A stretch of DNA of 36,521 nt from Fidelibacterota bacterium (GCA_947481595.1 CANKHC010000008.1:1-36521), one strand, 5' to 3'. Numbered from the stretch's first letter, positions 17,782-28,587 are shown. Program-made: numbers and translations. The notes: generated from the sequence alone by a model not told the origin.

Positions 17782-18990
17782 GTGCTCGAAAACAAACGCA
17801 TTCTTTTGATCGTCGCCGGCGGGATCGCCGCCGTGAAGGCGCCTGACCTGATCAGACGCCTGCGCGAGCGCGGCGCCTCCGTGCGCTGCATCCTCACCAA
17901 GGCCGGCGAACAGTTCGTCACCCCGCTGACCCTCGCCGCGCTCTCGGGCGACAAGTGCTACCAGGACCTCTTCGACCTCAAGGACGAGGCCGAGATGGGC
18001 CACATCCGTTTGTCGCGCGAGGCCGACATCATTCTCGTCGCCCCCGCCACCGCCGACATCATGGCCAAGATGGTGGGCGGCCTTGCCGGCGACCTCGCCA
18101 CCACCGCGCTGCTCGCCACCGACAAGCCGGTGATGATCGCGCCCTCCATGAACGTGATGATGTGGACGCATCCGGCCACGCAAGCCAACCTCGCCACCCT
18201 CAAGGCGCGCGACGTGCGCGTCGTGGGTCCAAGTGCCGGCGATCTCGCCTGCGGCGAAGTCGGCAACGGCCGTATGGCGGAGGTGCCCGAGATCATCGCG
18301 GCACTGACACAGTTCTTTCAGAAGGGCGAGGGCCGTGGACCGCTGTCCGGTTACCGCGCGCTGGTCACCTCTGGTCCTACACATGAGCCGATAGACCCGG
18401 TGCGCTACATCGCCAACCGCTCGTCCGGCAAACAGGGCCACGCGGTGGCCGCCGCCCTTGCGGAACTGGGAGCAGCCGTCACGTTGGTGGCAGGCCCCAC
18501 CGCCGAGCGCGATCCCGATGGCGTGAAAGTCGTCCATGTCGAAACCGCCAAGCAAATGATGAAGGCTTGCAGCGAAGCTCTGCCCGTTGATATCGCGGTG
18601 TGCGCCGCCGCCGTCGCTGACTGGTCGCCGCCGGCAGCCGCGCAGAAAATGAAAAAGGAAGCCGGCAAGACGCCGGCACTCACCCTGACGGAAAATCCCG
18701 ATATTCTCGCGACACTCTCCGCGCCCGGTCCCAACCGTCCGCGGCTTGTCGTCGGCTTTGCCGCCGAGACCGAGAATCTGATCGCCAACGCCAAAGCCAA
18801 GCGCGCCAAGAAAAAATGCGATTGGGTCGTGGCCAACGATGTCTCGCCCGGCAGCGGCGCCTTCGGCGGCGATAGCAACACCGTACATCTGGTCACGGCC
18901 GAGGGCGAAGAAAGCTGGCCCACCTTGCGCAAACGCGCGGTGGCTGAAAGACTGGCCGAACGTATCGCTACGTTCATTTCGAAGTTCTAA
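17782..18990 (+). CDS. coaBC: Bifunctional phosphopantothenoylcysteine decarboxylase/synthetase
   Basis: This 402-residue protein makes 4'-phosphopantetheine from 4'-phosphopantothenate and cysteine in coenzyme A synthesis. The N-terminal CoaC flavoprotein half has the active-site His in [20 protein letters not shown], the APSMNVMMW motif and the catalytic Cys in [13 protein letters not shown]. The CoaB half, from about residue 190, has [20 protein letters not shown] and [15 protein letters not shown]. Translation starts at GTG 17782, 49 bases after ubiB. A strong palindromic element begins 2 bases after its stop, ahead of dut. Confidence 0.97.
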   Translation: MLENKRILLIVAGGIAAVKAPDLIRRLRERGASVRCILTKAGEQFVTPLTLAALSGDKCYQDLFDLKDEAEMGHIRLSREADIILVAPATADIMAKMVGGLAGDLATTALLATDKPVMIAPSMNVMMWTHPATQANLATLKARDVRVVGPSAGDLACGEVGNGRMAEVPEIIAALTQFFQKGEGRGPLSGYRALVTSGPTHEPIDPVRYIANRSSGKQGHAVAAALAELGAAVTLVAGPTAERDPDGVKVVHVETAKQMMKACSEALPVDIAVCAAAVADWSPPAAAQKMKKEAGKTPALTLTENPDILATLSAPGPNRPRLVVGFAAETENLIANAKAKRAKKKCDWVVANDVSPGSGAFGGDSNTVHLVTAEGEESWPTLRKRAVAERLAERIATFISKF

Positions 18991-18992
18991 GA

Positions 18993-19035
18993 GCATTTTC
19001 CGGCGAAGTGGACACCGGTTCGCCGCAGAAAATGC
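18993..19035. repeat. Palindromic intergenic element (15-bp stem)
   Basis: GCATTTTC (18993-19000) with CGGCGAA (19001-19007) pairs perfectly with TTCGCCG (19019-19025) and GAAAATGC (19028-19035). Only the two bases CA at 19026-19027 are unpaired, and the loop is GTGGACACCGG. I recall very similar GCATTTTCCGGCGAAGTGG elements as dispersed repeats in Rhizobiales and related genomes. It lies in the 67-base gap between coaBC and dut and would form a stable RNA hairpin in a joint transcript. Confidence 0.8.
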
Positions 19036-19057
19036 GACCAAATTTAAAGAGGTTTCC

Positions 19058-19519
19058 ATGCCCGTCGTGACCGCCGTCGCCATCAAGCGTTTGCCCAGTG
19101 GCGAGGGCCTGCCGCTGCCCGCCTATCAAACCCAGCACGCCGCCGGCATGGACCTGTGCGCCGCCGTCGCCGGCGATGTGGTGATCGCGCCCGGCGCCCA
19201 CACCATCATCCCCACCGGTTTTGTCATTGCGCTGCCCGAGGGTTTCGAAGCTCAAGTGCGCCCGCGCTCCGGGCTCGCCGCCAAGAACGCCGTCACGGTG
19301 TTGAACTCGCCCGGCACCATCGACGCAGACTATCGCGGCGAAGTCGGCGTGATCCTCATCAACCACGGCAAGGAGCCCTTCACTGTCACACGCGGCCTTC
19401 GCGTCGCGCAGATGGTGGTGGCACCCGTGCGCATGATCATGTGGGAAGAAAAAGAAGAACTGGCCGATACGTCGCGCGGCGCGGGCGGCTTCGGCTCGAC
19501 GGGTGTGCACAAGGCCTGA
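19058..19519 (+). CDS. dut: dUTP diphosphatase (dUTPase)
   Basis: The 153-residue trimeric enzyme hydrolyses dUTP to dUMP and pyrophosphate, keeping uracil out of DNA. All five motifs are visible: [44 protein letters not shown] and the glycine-rich [10 protein letters not shown] arm. The frame is open upstream into coaBC, but the ATG at 19058 has AGAGG six bases before it and gives the normal length. Its stop overlaps the start of the moeB/thiF-type gene by one base (TGATG). Confidence 0.97.
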   Translation: MPVVTAVAIKRLPSGEGLPLPAYQTQHAAGMDLCAAVAGDVVIAPGAHTIIPTGFVIALPEGFEAQVRPRSGLAAKNAVTVLNSPGTIDADYRGEVGVILINHGKEPFTVTRGLRVAQMVVAPVRMIMWEEKEELADTSRGAGGFGSTGVHKA

Positions 19520-20325
19520 TGGACTTTACTGAATCGCAAATTCACCGCTACGCCCGCCACATCCTGCTGCAGGAAGTCGGCGGCGTCGGTCAGGAGAAGC
19601 TGCTGAACGCCAAGGTGCTGGTGGTCGGCGCCGGAGGGCTCGGCTCTCCGCTGATCGTCTATCTCGCCGCCGCCGGTGTCGGCACCATCGGCATCGTCGA
19701 TGACGACAAGGTCGATCTCTCCAACCTTCAGCGCCAGATCGCGCACACTACATCGCGCATCGGCATCGACAAGGTCACCAGCGCCAAACAGGCCGTCGCC
19801 GATCTCAATCCCGATGTGGCCATCATCGAACACAAGATGCGCCTGACGGTGGACAACGCCACCTCCCTGATCGGCGGCTATGACATCGTCGCCGACGGCT
19901 CCGACAATTTCCCGACGCGCTTTCTCGTCAACGACGCGTGTTTCTTCGCCAAGAAGACTCTGGTGTCGGCGGCCGTGCTGCGCTTCGACGGCCAGCTCGC
20001 GACCTTCAAGCCGCACGCCTCGACGGCCGAGAAACCCTGCCCCTGCTACCGCTGCATCTATCCCGAAGCCCCGCCGCCGGGACAAATTCCATCGTGCGAC
20101 GAAGCGGGCGTGCTCGGCGCCGTCGCCGGTGTGCTCGGCACACTACAGGCCACCGAAGTGCTGAAAGAAATCCTCGGCATCGGCGAAAGCATGGCCGGTC
20201 GCCTGTTGATCTTTGATGCCCTCAACGCCTCCATGCGCCAAGTGAAGGTCCGCCCCGACCCTGAATGCGCCCTTTGCGGCCCAAAACCCCGCATCACGGA
20301 CCTTTCCATCCATCGGCGTAAGTAG
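19519..20325 (+). CDS. moeB: MoeB/ThiF-family sulfur-carrier adenylyltransferase
   Basis: The protein has 268 residues from ATG 19519, whose A is the last base of the dut stop. The E1-like Rossmann nucleotide site is [20 protein letters not shown], followed by the fold's [16 protein letters not shown]. The structural zinc is held by CYRC and CALC pairs, and [16 protein letters not shown] is typical. Such proteins adenylate the C-terminal glycine of MoaD or ThiS for molybdopterin or thiamine synthesis. There is no C-terminal rhodanese domain. The choice between MoeB and ThiF cannot be made from sequence alone; HesA/MoeB/ThiF-family is the safe name. The dut-moeB order is common in alphaproteobacteria. 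Confidence 0.9.
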   Translation: MDFTESQIHRYARHILLQEVGGVGQEKLLNAKVLVVGAGGLGSPLIVYLAAAGVGTIGIVDDDKVDLSNLQRQIAHTTSRIGIDKVTSAKQAVADLNPDVAIIEHKMRLTVDNATSLIGGYDIVADGSDNFPTRFLVNDACFFAKKTLVSAAVLRFDGQLATFKPHASTAEKPCPCYRCIYPEAPPPGQIPSCDEAGVLGAVAGVLGTLQATEVLKEILGIGESMAGRLLIFDALNASMRQVKVRPDPECALCGPKPRITDLSIHRRK

Positions 20326-20389
20326 CTGTTACTACTACTTAATTTTCCAGCGCTTGCCGGAAAGCCTGAGAAGGCTTAGCTCCTGGCTC

Positions 20390-21565
20390 ATGTCGCCCGA
20401 TTCAGCACGCGCAGAAGTAAGCACGGAAACCCGCACCAATCTGGTGGGGCTGTCGCGCGCGGCTTTGGGTGAAGCTTTCGCCGCCCTCGGCGAAAAGCCC
20501 TTCCGCGCCAAACAGGTCTGGCACTGGATCTATCACCGCGGCGCGCGCGACTTCGCGGCGATGACCGATCTCTCGAAAGACCTCCGCGCCAAGCTCGAAA
20601 ACCATTTCGTCGTCGCACGTCCCACTGTGGCGCGTGAACAGACCTCCACCGACCGCACACGCAAGTGGCTGGTGCAATTCGACGACGGCCAGAAAGCCGA
20701 GACCGTTTTCATTCCCGAGGACGACCGCGGCGCGGTCTGTGTGTCCTCGCAGGTCGGCTGCACGCTCACCTGCCGTTTCTGCCACACCGGCACCCAGCGC
20801 CTGGTGCGCAACCTCACGCCCGCCGAGATCGTCGGCCAGTTCATGCTGGCGCGCGACAGCTACGGCGAGTGGCCGACACCGACCGACGAACGGCGCATGC
20901 TCTCCAACATCGTCATGATGGGCATGGGCGAGCCGCTCTATAACTTCGACAACGTCGCCACCGCCCTGAAGATCATCATGGCCAACGACGGCATCGCGGT
21001 CGGCAAACGCCGCATCACGCTCTCGACCTCCGGCGTGGTCCCCGAGATCCGCCGCTGCGGCGCCGAGCTCGGCGTCAACCTCGCCATCTCGCTGCATGCC
21101 CCCGACGACGACACGCGCTCGGTGATCATGCCAATCAACAAGAAGTATCCGCTGAAAGAGCTGATGCAGGCTTGCCGCGATTACCCCGGCGCCAGCAACG
21201 CCCGGCGTATCACGTTCGAGTACGTGATGCTCAAGGGCCTCAACGATACGCCTGCCCACGCCCGCGCGCTGATCAAGCTGGTCAAAGATATCCCCTGCAA
21301 GTTCAACCTGATCCCGTTCAATCCCTGGCCGGGCACGCCTTACGAATGCTCTGACGCCGCCACCATCGACTCCTTCGCGCAGACGCTGTGGGACGCAGGC
21401 TTCACCGCACCCATCCGCACGCCGCGCGGCCGCGACATCCTCGCCGCCTGCGGCCAGCTCAAGACCGACAGCGAGCGCCTGTCGGCGAAAGAAAGCCGCG
21501 AGCGCGCCGCAGCAGAGGCTGAAGCGGCCAAGGTCATGTGGGCGGAGAAGGAATCTTCCGTCTAA
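20390..21565 (+). CDS. rlmN: Dual-specificity RNA methyltransferase RlmN
   Basis: This radical-SAM enzyme methylates C2 of A2503 in 23S rRNA and A37 in some tRNAs. The cluster-binding motif CTLTCRFC is in [49 protein letters not shown] and the C-terminal catalytic cysteine in [12 protein letters not shown] are all present. The ATG at 20390 gives 391 residues; an in-frame TTG at 20354 would add 12 and neither has a clear ribosome binding site. A small AAGCC/GGCTT hairpin (20362-20377) lies just upstream. The charged Ala/Glu-rich C-terminal tail ends in an overlap of three bases with the end of the beta-lactamase gene. Confidence 0.96.
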   Translation: MSPDSARAEVSTETRTNLVGLSRAALGEAFAALGEKPFRAKQVWHWIYHRGARDFAAMTDLSKDLRAKLENHFVVARPTVAREQTSTDRTRKWLVQFDDGQKAETVFIPEDDRGAVCVSSQVGCTLTCRFCHTGTQRLVRNLTPAEIVGQFMLARDSYGEWPTPTDERRMLSNIVMMGMGEPLYNFDNVATALKIIMANDGIAVGKRRITLSTSGVVPEIRRCGAELGVNLAISLHAPDDDTRSVIMPINKKYPLKELMQACRDYPGASNARRITFEYVMLKGLNDTPAHARALIKLVKDIPCKFNLIPFNPWPGTPYECSDAATIDSFAQTLWDAGFTAPIRTPRGRDILAACGQLKTDSERLSAKESRERAAAEAEAAKVMWAEKESSV

Positions 21566-22458
21566 GCGAAAGCCGCCGCGACCGCGCGCGCGATGTCGGC
21601 ATGGGCGGCGTTCAGCGTATCGTCGTCAGCGTTTGACCCGCTCAAATATGCCGCGATCAGGATCGGTCGGCGGTTCGGCGGCCAGGCAATGGCCATATCA
21701 TTGACCGCGTAGTTCGCCCCGCGCCCGGTCTTGTCGCCGACATGCCAGTTCTTGGGGAGGCCTGCGCGCAGCATCGCCAGGCCGGTCGTACAATTTTTCA
21801 TCCAGCCGGCGAGCTTGTCGCGGGCTCCATCCGCAAGCGCATCGCCAATGAGAATGCGCTGCAACAACCCAATCATCGCGTTCGGCGATGTGGAATCGCG
21901 CGGATCGCCGGGCAGATTGGTGTTGAGTGCCGGTTCATTACGGTCCAGCCGCGTGACGCTGTCGTCGAGGCGCCGCACGAAGGCCGTCAATCCTTCAGGC
22001 CCACCGATCTGCTGCAAAAGAAGGTTGGCCGCGGTGTTGTCGCTGACCTCGACAATGGCACCGCACAGGGTTTCGACCGTGAGCATGCTGTCGGCCGCGT
22101 GGGCTTTGACGACCGGGGCATGATCGAGCAGGTCTGCAGGCCCAAACCTAATCTGGCGATCCAATTCCAACGTGCCCCGATCGACCTTCTCCAAAACCGC
22201 CGCAGCCAGTACCCACTTGAATGTCGAGCACATGGCGAAGCGTTCGTCGGCGCGGTGGGACAGCCGCTTGTCGGTAGCAAGATCGCGCGCCGCTACCCCG
22301 ACGCGCCCGCCGATGCGCGCTTCGATCACGGTAAAGGGCGATGGGGTCTGGGCGGCGGCCGGAAACCAGGACAGCGCCGGAAGTGCCGCGCCGGCTGCAA
22401 GGAAGACGCGGCGCGAAACGGCCGAATTGCTCCCTTCGCCTGATCCTGGTGTGCTCAT
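21562..22458 (-). CDS. Class A beta-lactamase with Tat signal peptide
   Basis: This 298-residue serine beta-lactamase has all catalytic elements: S78-T-F-K81 (standard 70-73), S139-D-N141 (130-132), E175 in RNEPALNT (166) and K243-T-G245 (234-236). The N-terminus has a twin-arginine motif SRRVFL (15-20) before a hydrophobic stretch ending AAAQ, so folded export by Tat is likely. C77 precedes the active serine as in CTX-M and KPC, but the residues after KTG are RGANYAVND, with no cysteine at the position that forms the disulfide in KPC-type carbapenemases. The spectrum cannot be read from this. It is chromosomal and sits back to back with the receptor genes; no AmpR-like regulator lies beside it. 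Confidence 0.93.
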   Translation of the reverse strand: MSTPGSGEGSNSAVSRRVFLAAGAALPALSWFPAAAQTPSPFTVIEARIGGRVGVAARDLATDKRLSHRADERFAMCSTFKWVLAAAVLEKVDRGTLELDRQIRFGPADLLDHAPVVKAHAADSMLTVETLCGAIVEVSDNTAANLLLQQIGGPEGLTAFVRRLDDSVTRLDRNEPALNTNLPGDPRDSTSPNAMIGLLQRILIGDALADGARDKLAGWMKNCTTGLAMLRAGLPKNWHVGDKTGRGANYAVNDMAIAWPPNRRPILIAAYLSGSNADDDTLNAAHADIARAVAAAFA

Positions 22459-22575
22459 ACGTTATCCCGCATTGCCCGGGTGAACGGTAGCACGCGCGGC
22501 CGCGCCTGTGATGTGAGCGCAAAAAGAGGCCATTCTTTAAATTCTAGGCCATATCCGCCGCCCCGCCTTGTTATC

Positions 22576-22588
22576 CGGACTTAGTCCG
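22576..22588. promoter_or_regulatory. Small dyad in the bla/receptor divergent region
   Basis: CGGAC (22576-22580), spacer TTA, GTCCG (22584-22588), flanked by TTATC on the left and TTACA on the right. It lies in the 170-base divergent gap, 41 bases before the first receptor gene's likely GTG start. It could be an operator; no Fur-box-like sequence was recognised. The rest of the gap shows nothing clear. Confidence 0.3.
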
Positions 22589-22628
22589 TTACAGTCCATG
22601 CCATCGCATGCAGAAGGGGGGAGCTGAC

Positions 22629-24563
22629 GTGCGCTGCCAACAACCGTCATGGCTTTCGCTCGCGGCAGCAGGCACGTTGTTTTGTGCTCTGCCCGCGCTT
22701 GCCCAACGCATTGACGAAAACGCTTATGCCGTCGCCGAGGACGCCTTCGGCACGCGGGTCGGGAATGAGGGGCTTGGCCTTTACAGCTCGCGCGATGCCC
22801 GCGGCTTCGACCCCTCCCAAGCGGGCAATGTCCGGCTCGAGGGCCTCTACTTCGACCAGCAGGGCGCCTTCGGCGGCCGGCTCAACCGCAGCACCACCAT
22901 GCACGTGGGCATTTCGGCTCAGTCCTATCCGTTGCCCGCACCCACCGGCATCGCCGACCTCTCGCTCGTCTTGCCCGGCAATGAGCACATTCTGAGCTTT
23001 CAGATCACCCACCAGGACCACGGCGGCGCTAACCAGCACTCGATTGATATTTCCACGCCGCTTTCGCCAACGCTCGGACTCGTCGGTGGCGTGGTCTTCT
23101 CGCCCAACACCAATGAGTGGGGGGGCCGCAACTACAACGCCGCCACGGGCTGGCTCTTGCGCTGGCGGCCCAATGACAACTTTGAGCTCATCCCCTTCGG
23201 CAACTACAACAAGGTGATCGAGCAATGGGTGCAGCCGCAGATCTTCACCGCCGGCAATTTCCTGCCGCCGGCCTTTCACCGCCGCCGATTCTTCGGGCAA
23301 ACCTGGGCCAACCGACAGGCCGACGATTTCACGTACGGCATCATCGCGCGCGGGAACCCGACGCCGCATTGGCGCCTGCAGGCGGGCCTTTTCCGCTCCG
23401 ACGATCAGCGCCCCGTCAGCCATGCGATCTTCTATCGCAACACACAAGCCGACGGCACCGCGAACCTCGACATCCTGGCCTCACCACGGGGCCGCTCGGA
23501 TTCGATGTCTGGCGAGGTTCGCGCGTCGGGCGTTTACACCGCCGGCGACTACCGCCACACCGTCCACTTCACTTTGCGCGGCCGTAACATTGAACGGCTG
23601 TTCGGCGGCGCCAGCTCCGCGTCCTTCGGCCCGGCCGTCATCGGCATTTACCAGCCGCAAGTCGAACCCACCTATACCTTCGGTCCGCGCGATAAGGACG
23701 TCGTGCGCCAGCTCACACCGGGCGCGACTTATTTCGGCCAGTGGGCTGGCGTCGGCGAATTTTCGATCGGCCTGCAGAAGGCTTTTTACCGCCGTCGTTT
23801 CGGGCGCGAGACGGTGAGCCCGCTCACAACCACCAGCCGGCCCTGGCTGTATAACGGCACGATTTCCGTGACACCCACGCCGCGCCTGGCTTTGTATGGC
23901 AGCTACACGCGCGGTCTCGAGGAATTCGGCACTGCGCCCGACAACGCCGTCAATCGCGGCGCGCCGATGCCTGCCGACATCACTGAACAATTCGACGCCG
24001 GCCTGCGCTACCGCGTCTTGAATAACCTGCGCTTCATGGTCGGTCTCTTCGAAGTGCGCAAACCCTATTTCGACCGCGATCTCGTCAATGTCTACGGCCG
24101 GGTCGGCAACCGCAGCCACAAGGGCATCGAGACCTCGCTCACCGGCCAACTCGCCCCCGGTTTGAGCCTCGTCGCCGGCGCCGTGCTGCTCAAAGCCCGC
24201 GTCACCGGACCCAATGTTGCCAGCGGCCAAATCGGCAAGGTTCCCACCGGAGTGCCGGCTTCGGTTTACACCGCGAACCTCCAGTACGGCCCTGCCGCGT
24301 GGAAAGGCTTCTCCGTCGACGCCCAGTTCAAACGCTCAGCCGCGGAATACGTCAACCGCACAAACACCTTCAGCATTCCGGCCTCGGCCACGATCGATCT
24401 TGGCACGCGCTACATCTTCAAGGCCTTCGGCGCGAACGCGAGCATTCGCTTCCAGGTTCTCAACGTCACCGCCGCCTATGCCTGGAAGCTCGAACCAGCT
24501 TCGGGCAGCCTCTATCCTACGGGCATGCGGCGCTACTACCTGCGCTTGGCGGCTGACCTGTGA
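22629..24563 (+). CDS. TonB-dependent-receptor-like outer-membrane barrel, copy 1
   Basis: The GTG at 22629 is preferred over the ATG at 22608 because AAGGGGGGAG lies 6-7 bases before it, the signal peptide then begins cleanly (MRCQQPSWLSLAAAGTLF, cleavage after PALA), and the length becomes 644, equal to copy 2. The first 90 mature residues match only the later half of a plug domain (LGLYSSRDARGFDP, NVRLEGLYFDQQG, ISAQSYPLPAPTGIADL). The rest is alternating beta-strand sequence ending RRYYLRLAADL with an aromatic-rich C-terminal strand. The segment SYTRGLEEFGTAPDNAVNRG is shared with copy 2. Family members take up siderophores or other ligands; the substrate is unknown. No evident TonB box is present, so energy coupling is uncertain. 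Confidence 0.85.
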   Translation: MRCQQPSWLSLAAAGTLFCALPALAQRIDENAYAVAEDAFGTRVGNEGLGLYSSRDARGFDPSQAGNVRLEGLYFDQQGAFGGRLNRSTTMHVGISAQSYPLPAPTGIADLSLVLPGNEHILSFQITHQDHGGANQHSIDISTPLSPTLGLVGGVVFSPNTNEWGGRNYNAATGWLLRWRPNDNFELIPFGNYNKVIEQWVQPQIFTAGNFLPPAFHRRRFFGQTWANRQADDFTYGIIARGNPTPHWRLQAGLFRSDDQRPVSHAIFYRNTQADGTANLDILASPRGRSDSMSGEVRASGVYTAGDYRHTVHFTLRGRNIERLFGGASSASFGPAVIGIYQPQVEPTYTFGPRDKDVVRQLTPGATYFGQWAGVGEFSIGLQKAFYRRRFGRETVSPLTTTSRPWLYNGTISVTPTPRLALYGSYTRGLEEFGTAPDNAVNRGAPMPADITEQFDAGLRYRVLNNLRFMVGLFEVRKPYFDRDLVNVYGRVGNRSHKGIETSLTGQLAPGLSLVAGAVLLKARVTGPNVASGQIGKVPTGVPASVYTANLQYGPAAWKGFSVDAQFKRSAAEYVNRTNTFSIPASATIDLGTRYIFKAFGANASIRFQVLNVTAAYAWKLEPASGSLYPTGMRRYYLRLAADL

Positions 24564-26494
24564 GCAGGCACCGTCATCTCGCGCGCTGCTGTGCCGCCCT
24601 CGCGCTATTCTCCGGCGCACCAGCCTTGGCGCAACGCGCCGGCGAGAATGTCTTTGACGACGCCGAGGACGCCTTTGGCACACGCGTGGGCGTGGAGGGC
24701 GTGGGGCTTTACAGCTCGCGCGACGCGCGTGGCTTCGACCCCGTCCGCGCCGGCAACATTCGCATCGAGGGGCTTTACTTCGACCAGCAGGCCTTCGTCG
24801 GCATGCGCCTGCAGCGCAGCCAAAGCATGCATGTCGGCATCTCGGCGCAGTCCTATCCGTTCCCCGCACCCACCGGCATCGCCAACACCGCGCTGATCAT
24901 GCCGGCGGACAAAACCATCGTCAGTGTAGGTGCCCAGTACCAGGATCTCGGCGGCGCTAACCAACGCTCCCTCGACGTTTCCATGCCCCTCACCAGCACT
25001 TTGGGTTTCGCCGGCGGCACCACTTACGTGCCCGCTCGCAGCGACTACGGTGGACCCAACGCTTCCGCTGCCGTCGCCGGGCTGCTGCGGTGGCGACCGC
25101 GCGAGACCATCGAAATCATTCCGCTGCTTTACTACACCTGGGGCTTCAACAATCACGTGCAGCCGCAGATCTTTCCGGCAAGCAATGCACTGCCGCCCGC
25201 CTTCCAGCGCCGTAAATATTTCGGACCGGACTGGGCGAGCAACACCTACCGTGAATACACCCTGGGCGTTATCGCCCGCGCGAGGCCGTTCGATGGCTGG
25301 CGCCTGGAGACGGCGCTGTTCCGCTCCGACACGCGGCGCCTCAACAACCACGCGATCTTTTACCGCAACGTGCAGAACGACGGCATAGGCCAGCTCGATA
25401 TCCTCTCCTTCCCGACGACCAAAGGCGCTTCCACCTCCGGCGAACTGCGCGCCGCCGGCGTCTTCACGCAAGGCAATTACCGCCACACCGTTTACATGGC
25501 CGTGCGCGGACGGGATTCGCTGCGCCTGTTCAGCGGCGCGGCGAATGCCTCCTTCGGCCCGGCCACCATCGGTGTGGTACCGCCCATCACCGAGCCCGCC
25601 TATGTGCACGGCCCGCGCGACACCGAAGCCCTGCGCCAGATCACGCCGGGCGTGACCTATGTCGGCCAGTGGGCGCGCGTCGGCGAGTTCAGTCTGGGCC
25701 TGCAAAAAAGTTTCTACCGCCGCACCATCGGCCGCGAGGCCGTCGCCGCTACCGCCACGACCAAAAGCGCGCCCTGGCTTTACAACGCCAGCGTCTCCGT
25801 CACGCCCACGCCTGCGCTCGCCTTCTACGCCAGCTACACCCGCGGCCTCGAGGAGTTCGGCACGGCGCCCGACAACGCCGTCAACCGCGGCTCACCCGTG
25901 CCCGCCGATATCACCAGCCAAGTCGACGCCGGCCTGCGCTACCGCATCACGCCAACGCTCAGCCTTGTCGCCGGCGTCTTCGAGGTCAAGAAACCCTATT
26001 ACGACCGCGACGCCGCCAACGTCTTCACCGCCGTCGGCGACCGCGATCACCAAGGCATCGAATTGTCGCTCACGGGCCAGGCGATCCCCGGCCTCACCGT
26101 CGTCGCTGGTGCGGTGCTCATCAAAGCGCGCGTGACCGGTTCGTCGGTCGACCGCGGCCTGATCGGTCCCATTCCCCCCGGCCTTCCGCCCGCCGTCTAC
26201 ACCTTGAGCGTCCAGTACGGCCCCAGGAGCTGGCGCGGCCTCTCCGCCGACGTGCAGATGAAGGCGACCTCCGCCCACTACGCCAACCGCTTGGACACCT
26301 TCCGCGTGCCGGCCTCCGCACCCGTCGACTTCGGCCTGCGCTACGCCTTCAAGATCAGAGACGTGAACGCCACCCTACGCACCCAGGTGCTCAATATCCT
26401 CAACGACTACGGCTGGCGCGCCGACGGCGCCTCGGGCAGCCTCTACCCCACCCCGCCGCGCCGCTACGCCGCACGCATCGCGGTGGATTTCTAA
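24560..26494 (+). CDS. TonB-dependent-receptor-like outer-membrane barrel, copy 2
   Basis: This is a tandem paralogue of the preceding gene with the same length (644 residues) and matching domain order. The start GTG overlaps the stop of copy 1 (GTGA, 24560-24563), so translation is coupled. The signal peptide ends ALFSGAPALAQ. The short plug-like region has EDAFGTRVGVEGVGLYSSRD, GNIRIEGLYFDQQ and ISAQSYPFPAPTGIAN. The barrel part runs to RRYAARIAVDF, ending in phenylalanine as expected for outer-membrane barrels. By eye roughly half the residues agree with copy 1, highest around SYTRGLEEFGTAPDNAVNRG and lowest in the segments between strands, which would be the ligand-contacting loops. Substrate unknown. 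Confidence 0.85.
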   Translation: MSRHRHLARCCAALALFSGAPALAQRAGENVFDDAEDAFGTRVGVEGVGLYSSRDARGFDPVRAGNIRIEGLYFDQQAFVGMRLQRSQSMHVGISAQSYPFPAPTGIANTALIMPADKTIVSVGAQYQDLGGANQRSLDVSMPLTSTLGFAGGTTYVPARSDYGGPNASAAVAGLLRWRPRETIEIIPLLYYTWGFNNHVQPQIFPASNALPPAFQRRKYFGPDWASNTYREYTLGVIARARPFDGWRLETALFRSDTRRLNNHAIFYRNVQNDGIGQLDILSFPTTKGASTSGELRAAGVFTQGNYRHTVYMAVRGRDSLRLFSGAANASFGPATIGVVPPITEPAYVHGPRDTEALRQITPGVTYVGQWARVGEFSLGLQKSFYRRTIGREAVAATATTKSAPWLYNASVSVTPTPALAFYASYTRGLEEFGTAPDNAVNRGSPVPADITSQVDAGLRYRITPTLSLVAGVFEVKKPYYDRDAANVFTAVGDRDHQGIELSLTGQAIPGLTVVAGAVLIKARVTGSSVDRGLIGPIPPGLPPAVYTLSVQYGPRSWRGLSADVQMKATSAHYANRLDTFRVPASAPVDFGLRYAFKIRDVNATLRTQVLNILNDYGWRADGASGSLYPTPPRRYAARIAVDF

Positions 26495-26519
26495 GCCTTT
26501 TCCCCGCCAAAACCGTCAC

Positions 26520-26547
26520 TTGCCCCGGCAATCGCCCTGCCTATACT
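26520..26547 (+). promoter_or_regulatory. Likely argG promoter
   Basis: TTGCCC (26520-26525) and TATACT (26542-26547) are separated by 16 bases, about 40 bases upstream of the argG ATG. The -10 is close to consensus and the -35 is partial. AGGAAGG about 9 bases before the ATG is the ribosome binding site. The gap to the receptor gene holds no terminator-like hairpin. Confidence 0.5.
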
Positions 26548-26588
26548 GCGCGCCGATTTGACGGATTCTCTCAGGAAGGCGTGCTCCC

Positions 26589-27800
<1,212 letters not shown>

Positions 27801-27809
27801 GAGCGGATC

Positions 27810-28568
27810 ATGGACCACGTCGCCACGGAAGTTGCCGACAAGGTCCTCACCATCCGCTTCAATCGCGCCGACAAGAAGAACGCGCTCACGTCCGCGATGT
27901 ATGCGGCGGTGACCTCGGCCTTGAGCGCCGCCGCCGACGATCCCGGCGTGCGCGTGGTGATCATCACCGGCTCCGAAGATTCCTTTACCGCCGGCAACGA
28001 CCTCAAGGACTTCATCGCCAATCAGAATGTCTCCGGCGGGCCGGTGATCGAGTTCCTGCGCGTCTTTTCCAATTTCCCCAAGCCGATCATCGCCGCCGTC
28101 AACGGCTTGGCGATCGGTGTCGGAACGACCTTGCTGCTGCACTGCGATCTCGCCTACGCCGCGCAAGGGGCCCGCTTCCAGATGCCCTTTGTGAATCTCG
28201 CCGCCGTGCCTGAGTTCGCGTCGTCGCTGCTGTTGCCGCGCCTCATCGGTCACGTGCGCGCCGCCGACCTGTTGATGATGGGCGAGCCCTTCACCGCCGA
28301 CAAAGCCCTAGCCTTGGGCCTGCTCAACGCCGTGCTGGCTCCGGCCGACGTGATGACCCACGCCATGGCCAAGGCAAAAGTGCTTGCCGGCAAGCCGCCG
28401 GCCGCCTTGCGCCAGACCAAGGCCTTGATGCGCGGCAACCTCGGCGAGATCGCCACGCGCATCGAGCTGGAGAACGAGTTGTTCTCTGACTGCCTCAAGT
28501 CGGCGGAATTCCAGGAGGCCGCGACCGCCTTCTTCGAAAAGCGCGCACCCGACTTCTCGAAATTCTAA
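27810..28568 (+). CDS. Enoyl-CoA hydratase/isomerase (crotonase) family protein
   Basis: This 252-residue protein has the crotonase fold. The first oxyanion-hole segment is SFTAGNDLKDFI and the second is AVNGLAIGVGTTLLLHCDLAYA. The likely acid/base region is FVNLAAVPEFASSLLLPRLIG, where a single glutamate (VPE) is kept as in isomerases and some hydratases. Substrate choice cannot be predicted from this. It begins 9 bases after argG with GGAGCGG before the ATG, so it is probably on the argG transcript although the functions are unrelated. The C-terminus PDFSKF is followed by a near-copy of its own final 15 bases. Confidence 0.9.
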   Translation: MDHVATEVADKVLTIRFNRADKKNALTSAMYAAVTSALSAAADDPGVRVVIITGSEDSFTAGNDLKDFIANQNVSGGPVIEFLRVFSNFPKPIIAAVNGLAIGVGTTLLLHCDLAYAAQGARFQMPFVNLAAVPEFASSLLLPRLIGHVRAADLLMMGEPFTADKALALGLLNAVLAPADVMTHAMAKAKVLAGKPPAALRQTKALMRGNLGEIATRIELENELFSDCLKSAEFQEAATAFFEKRAPDFSKF

Positions 28569-28587
28569 TTTCTCGAAGTTCTGAACC

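Noticed and set aside
22629-26494. The two receptor genes as a frame-broken single gene or an assembly duplication
   Set aside because: Both are complete with their own signal peptides, and they differ throughout, so they are true diverged paralogues.
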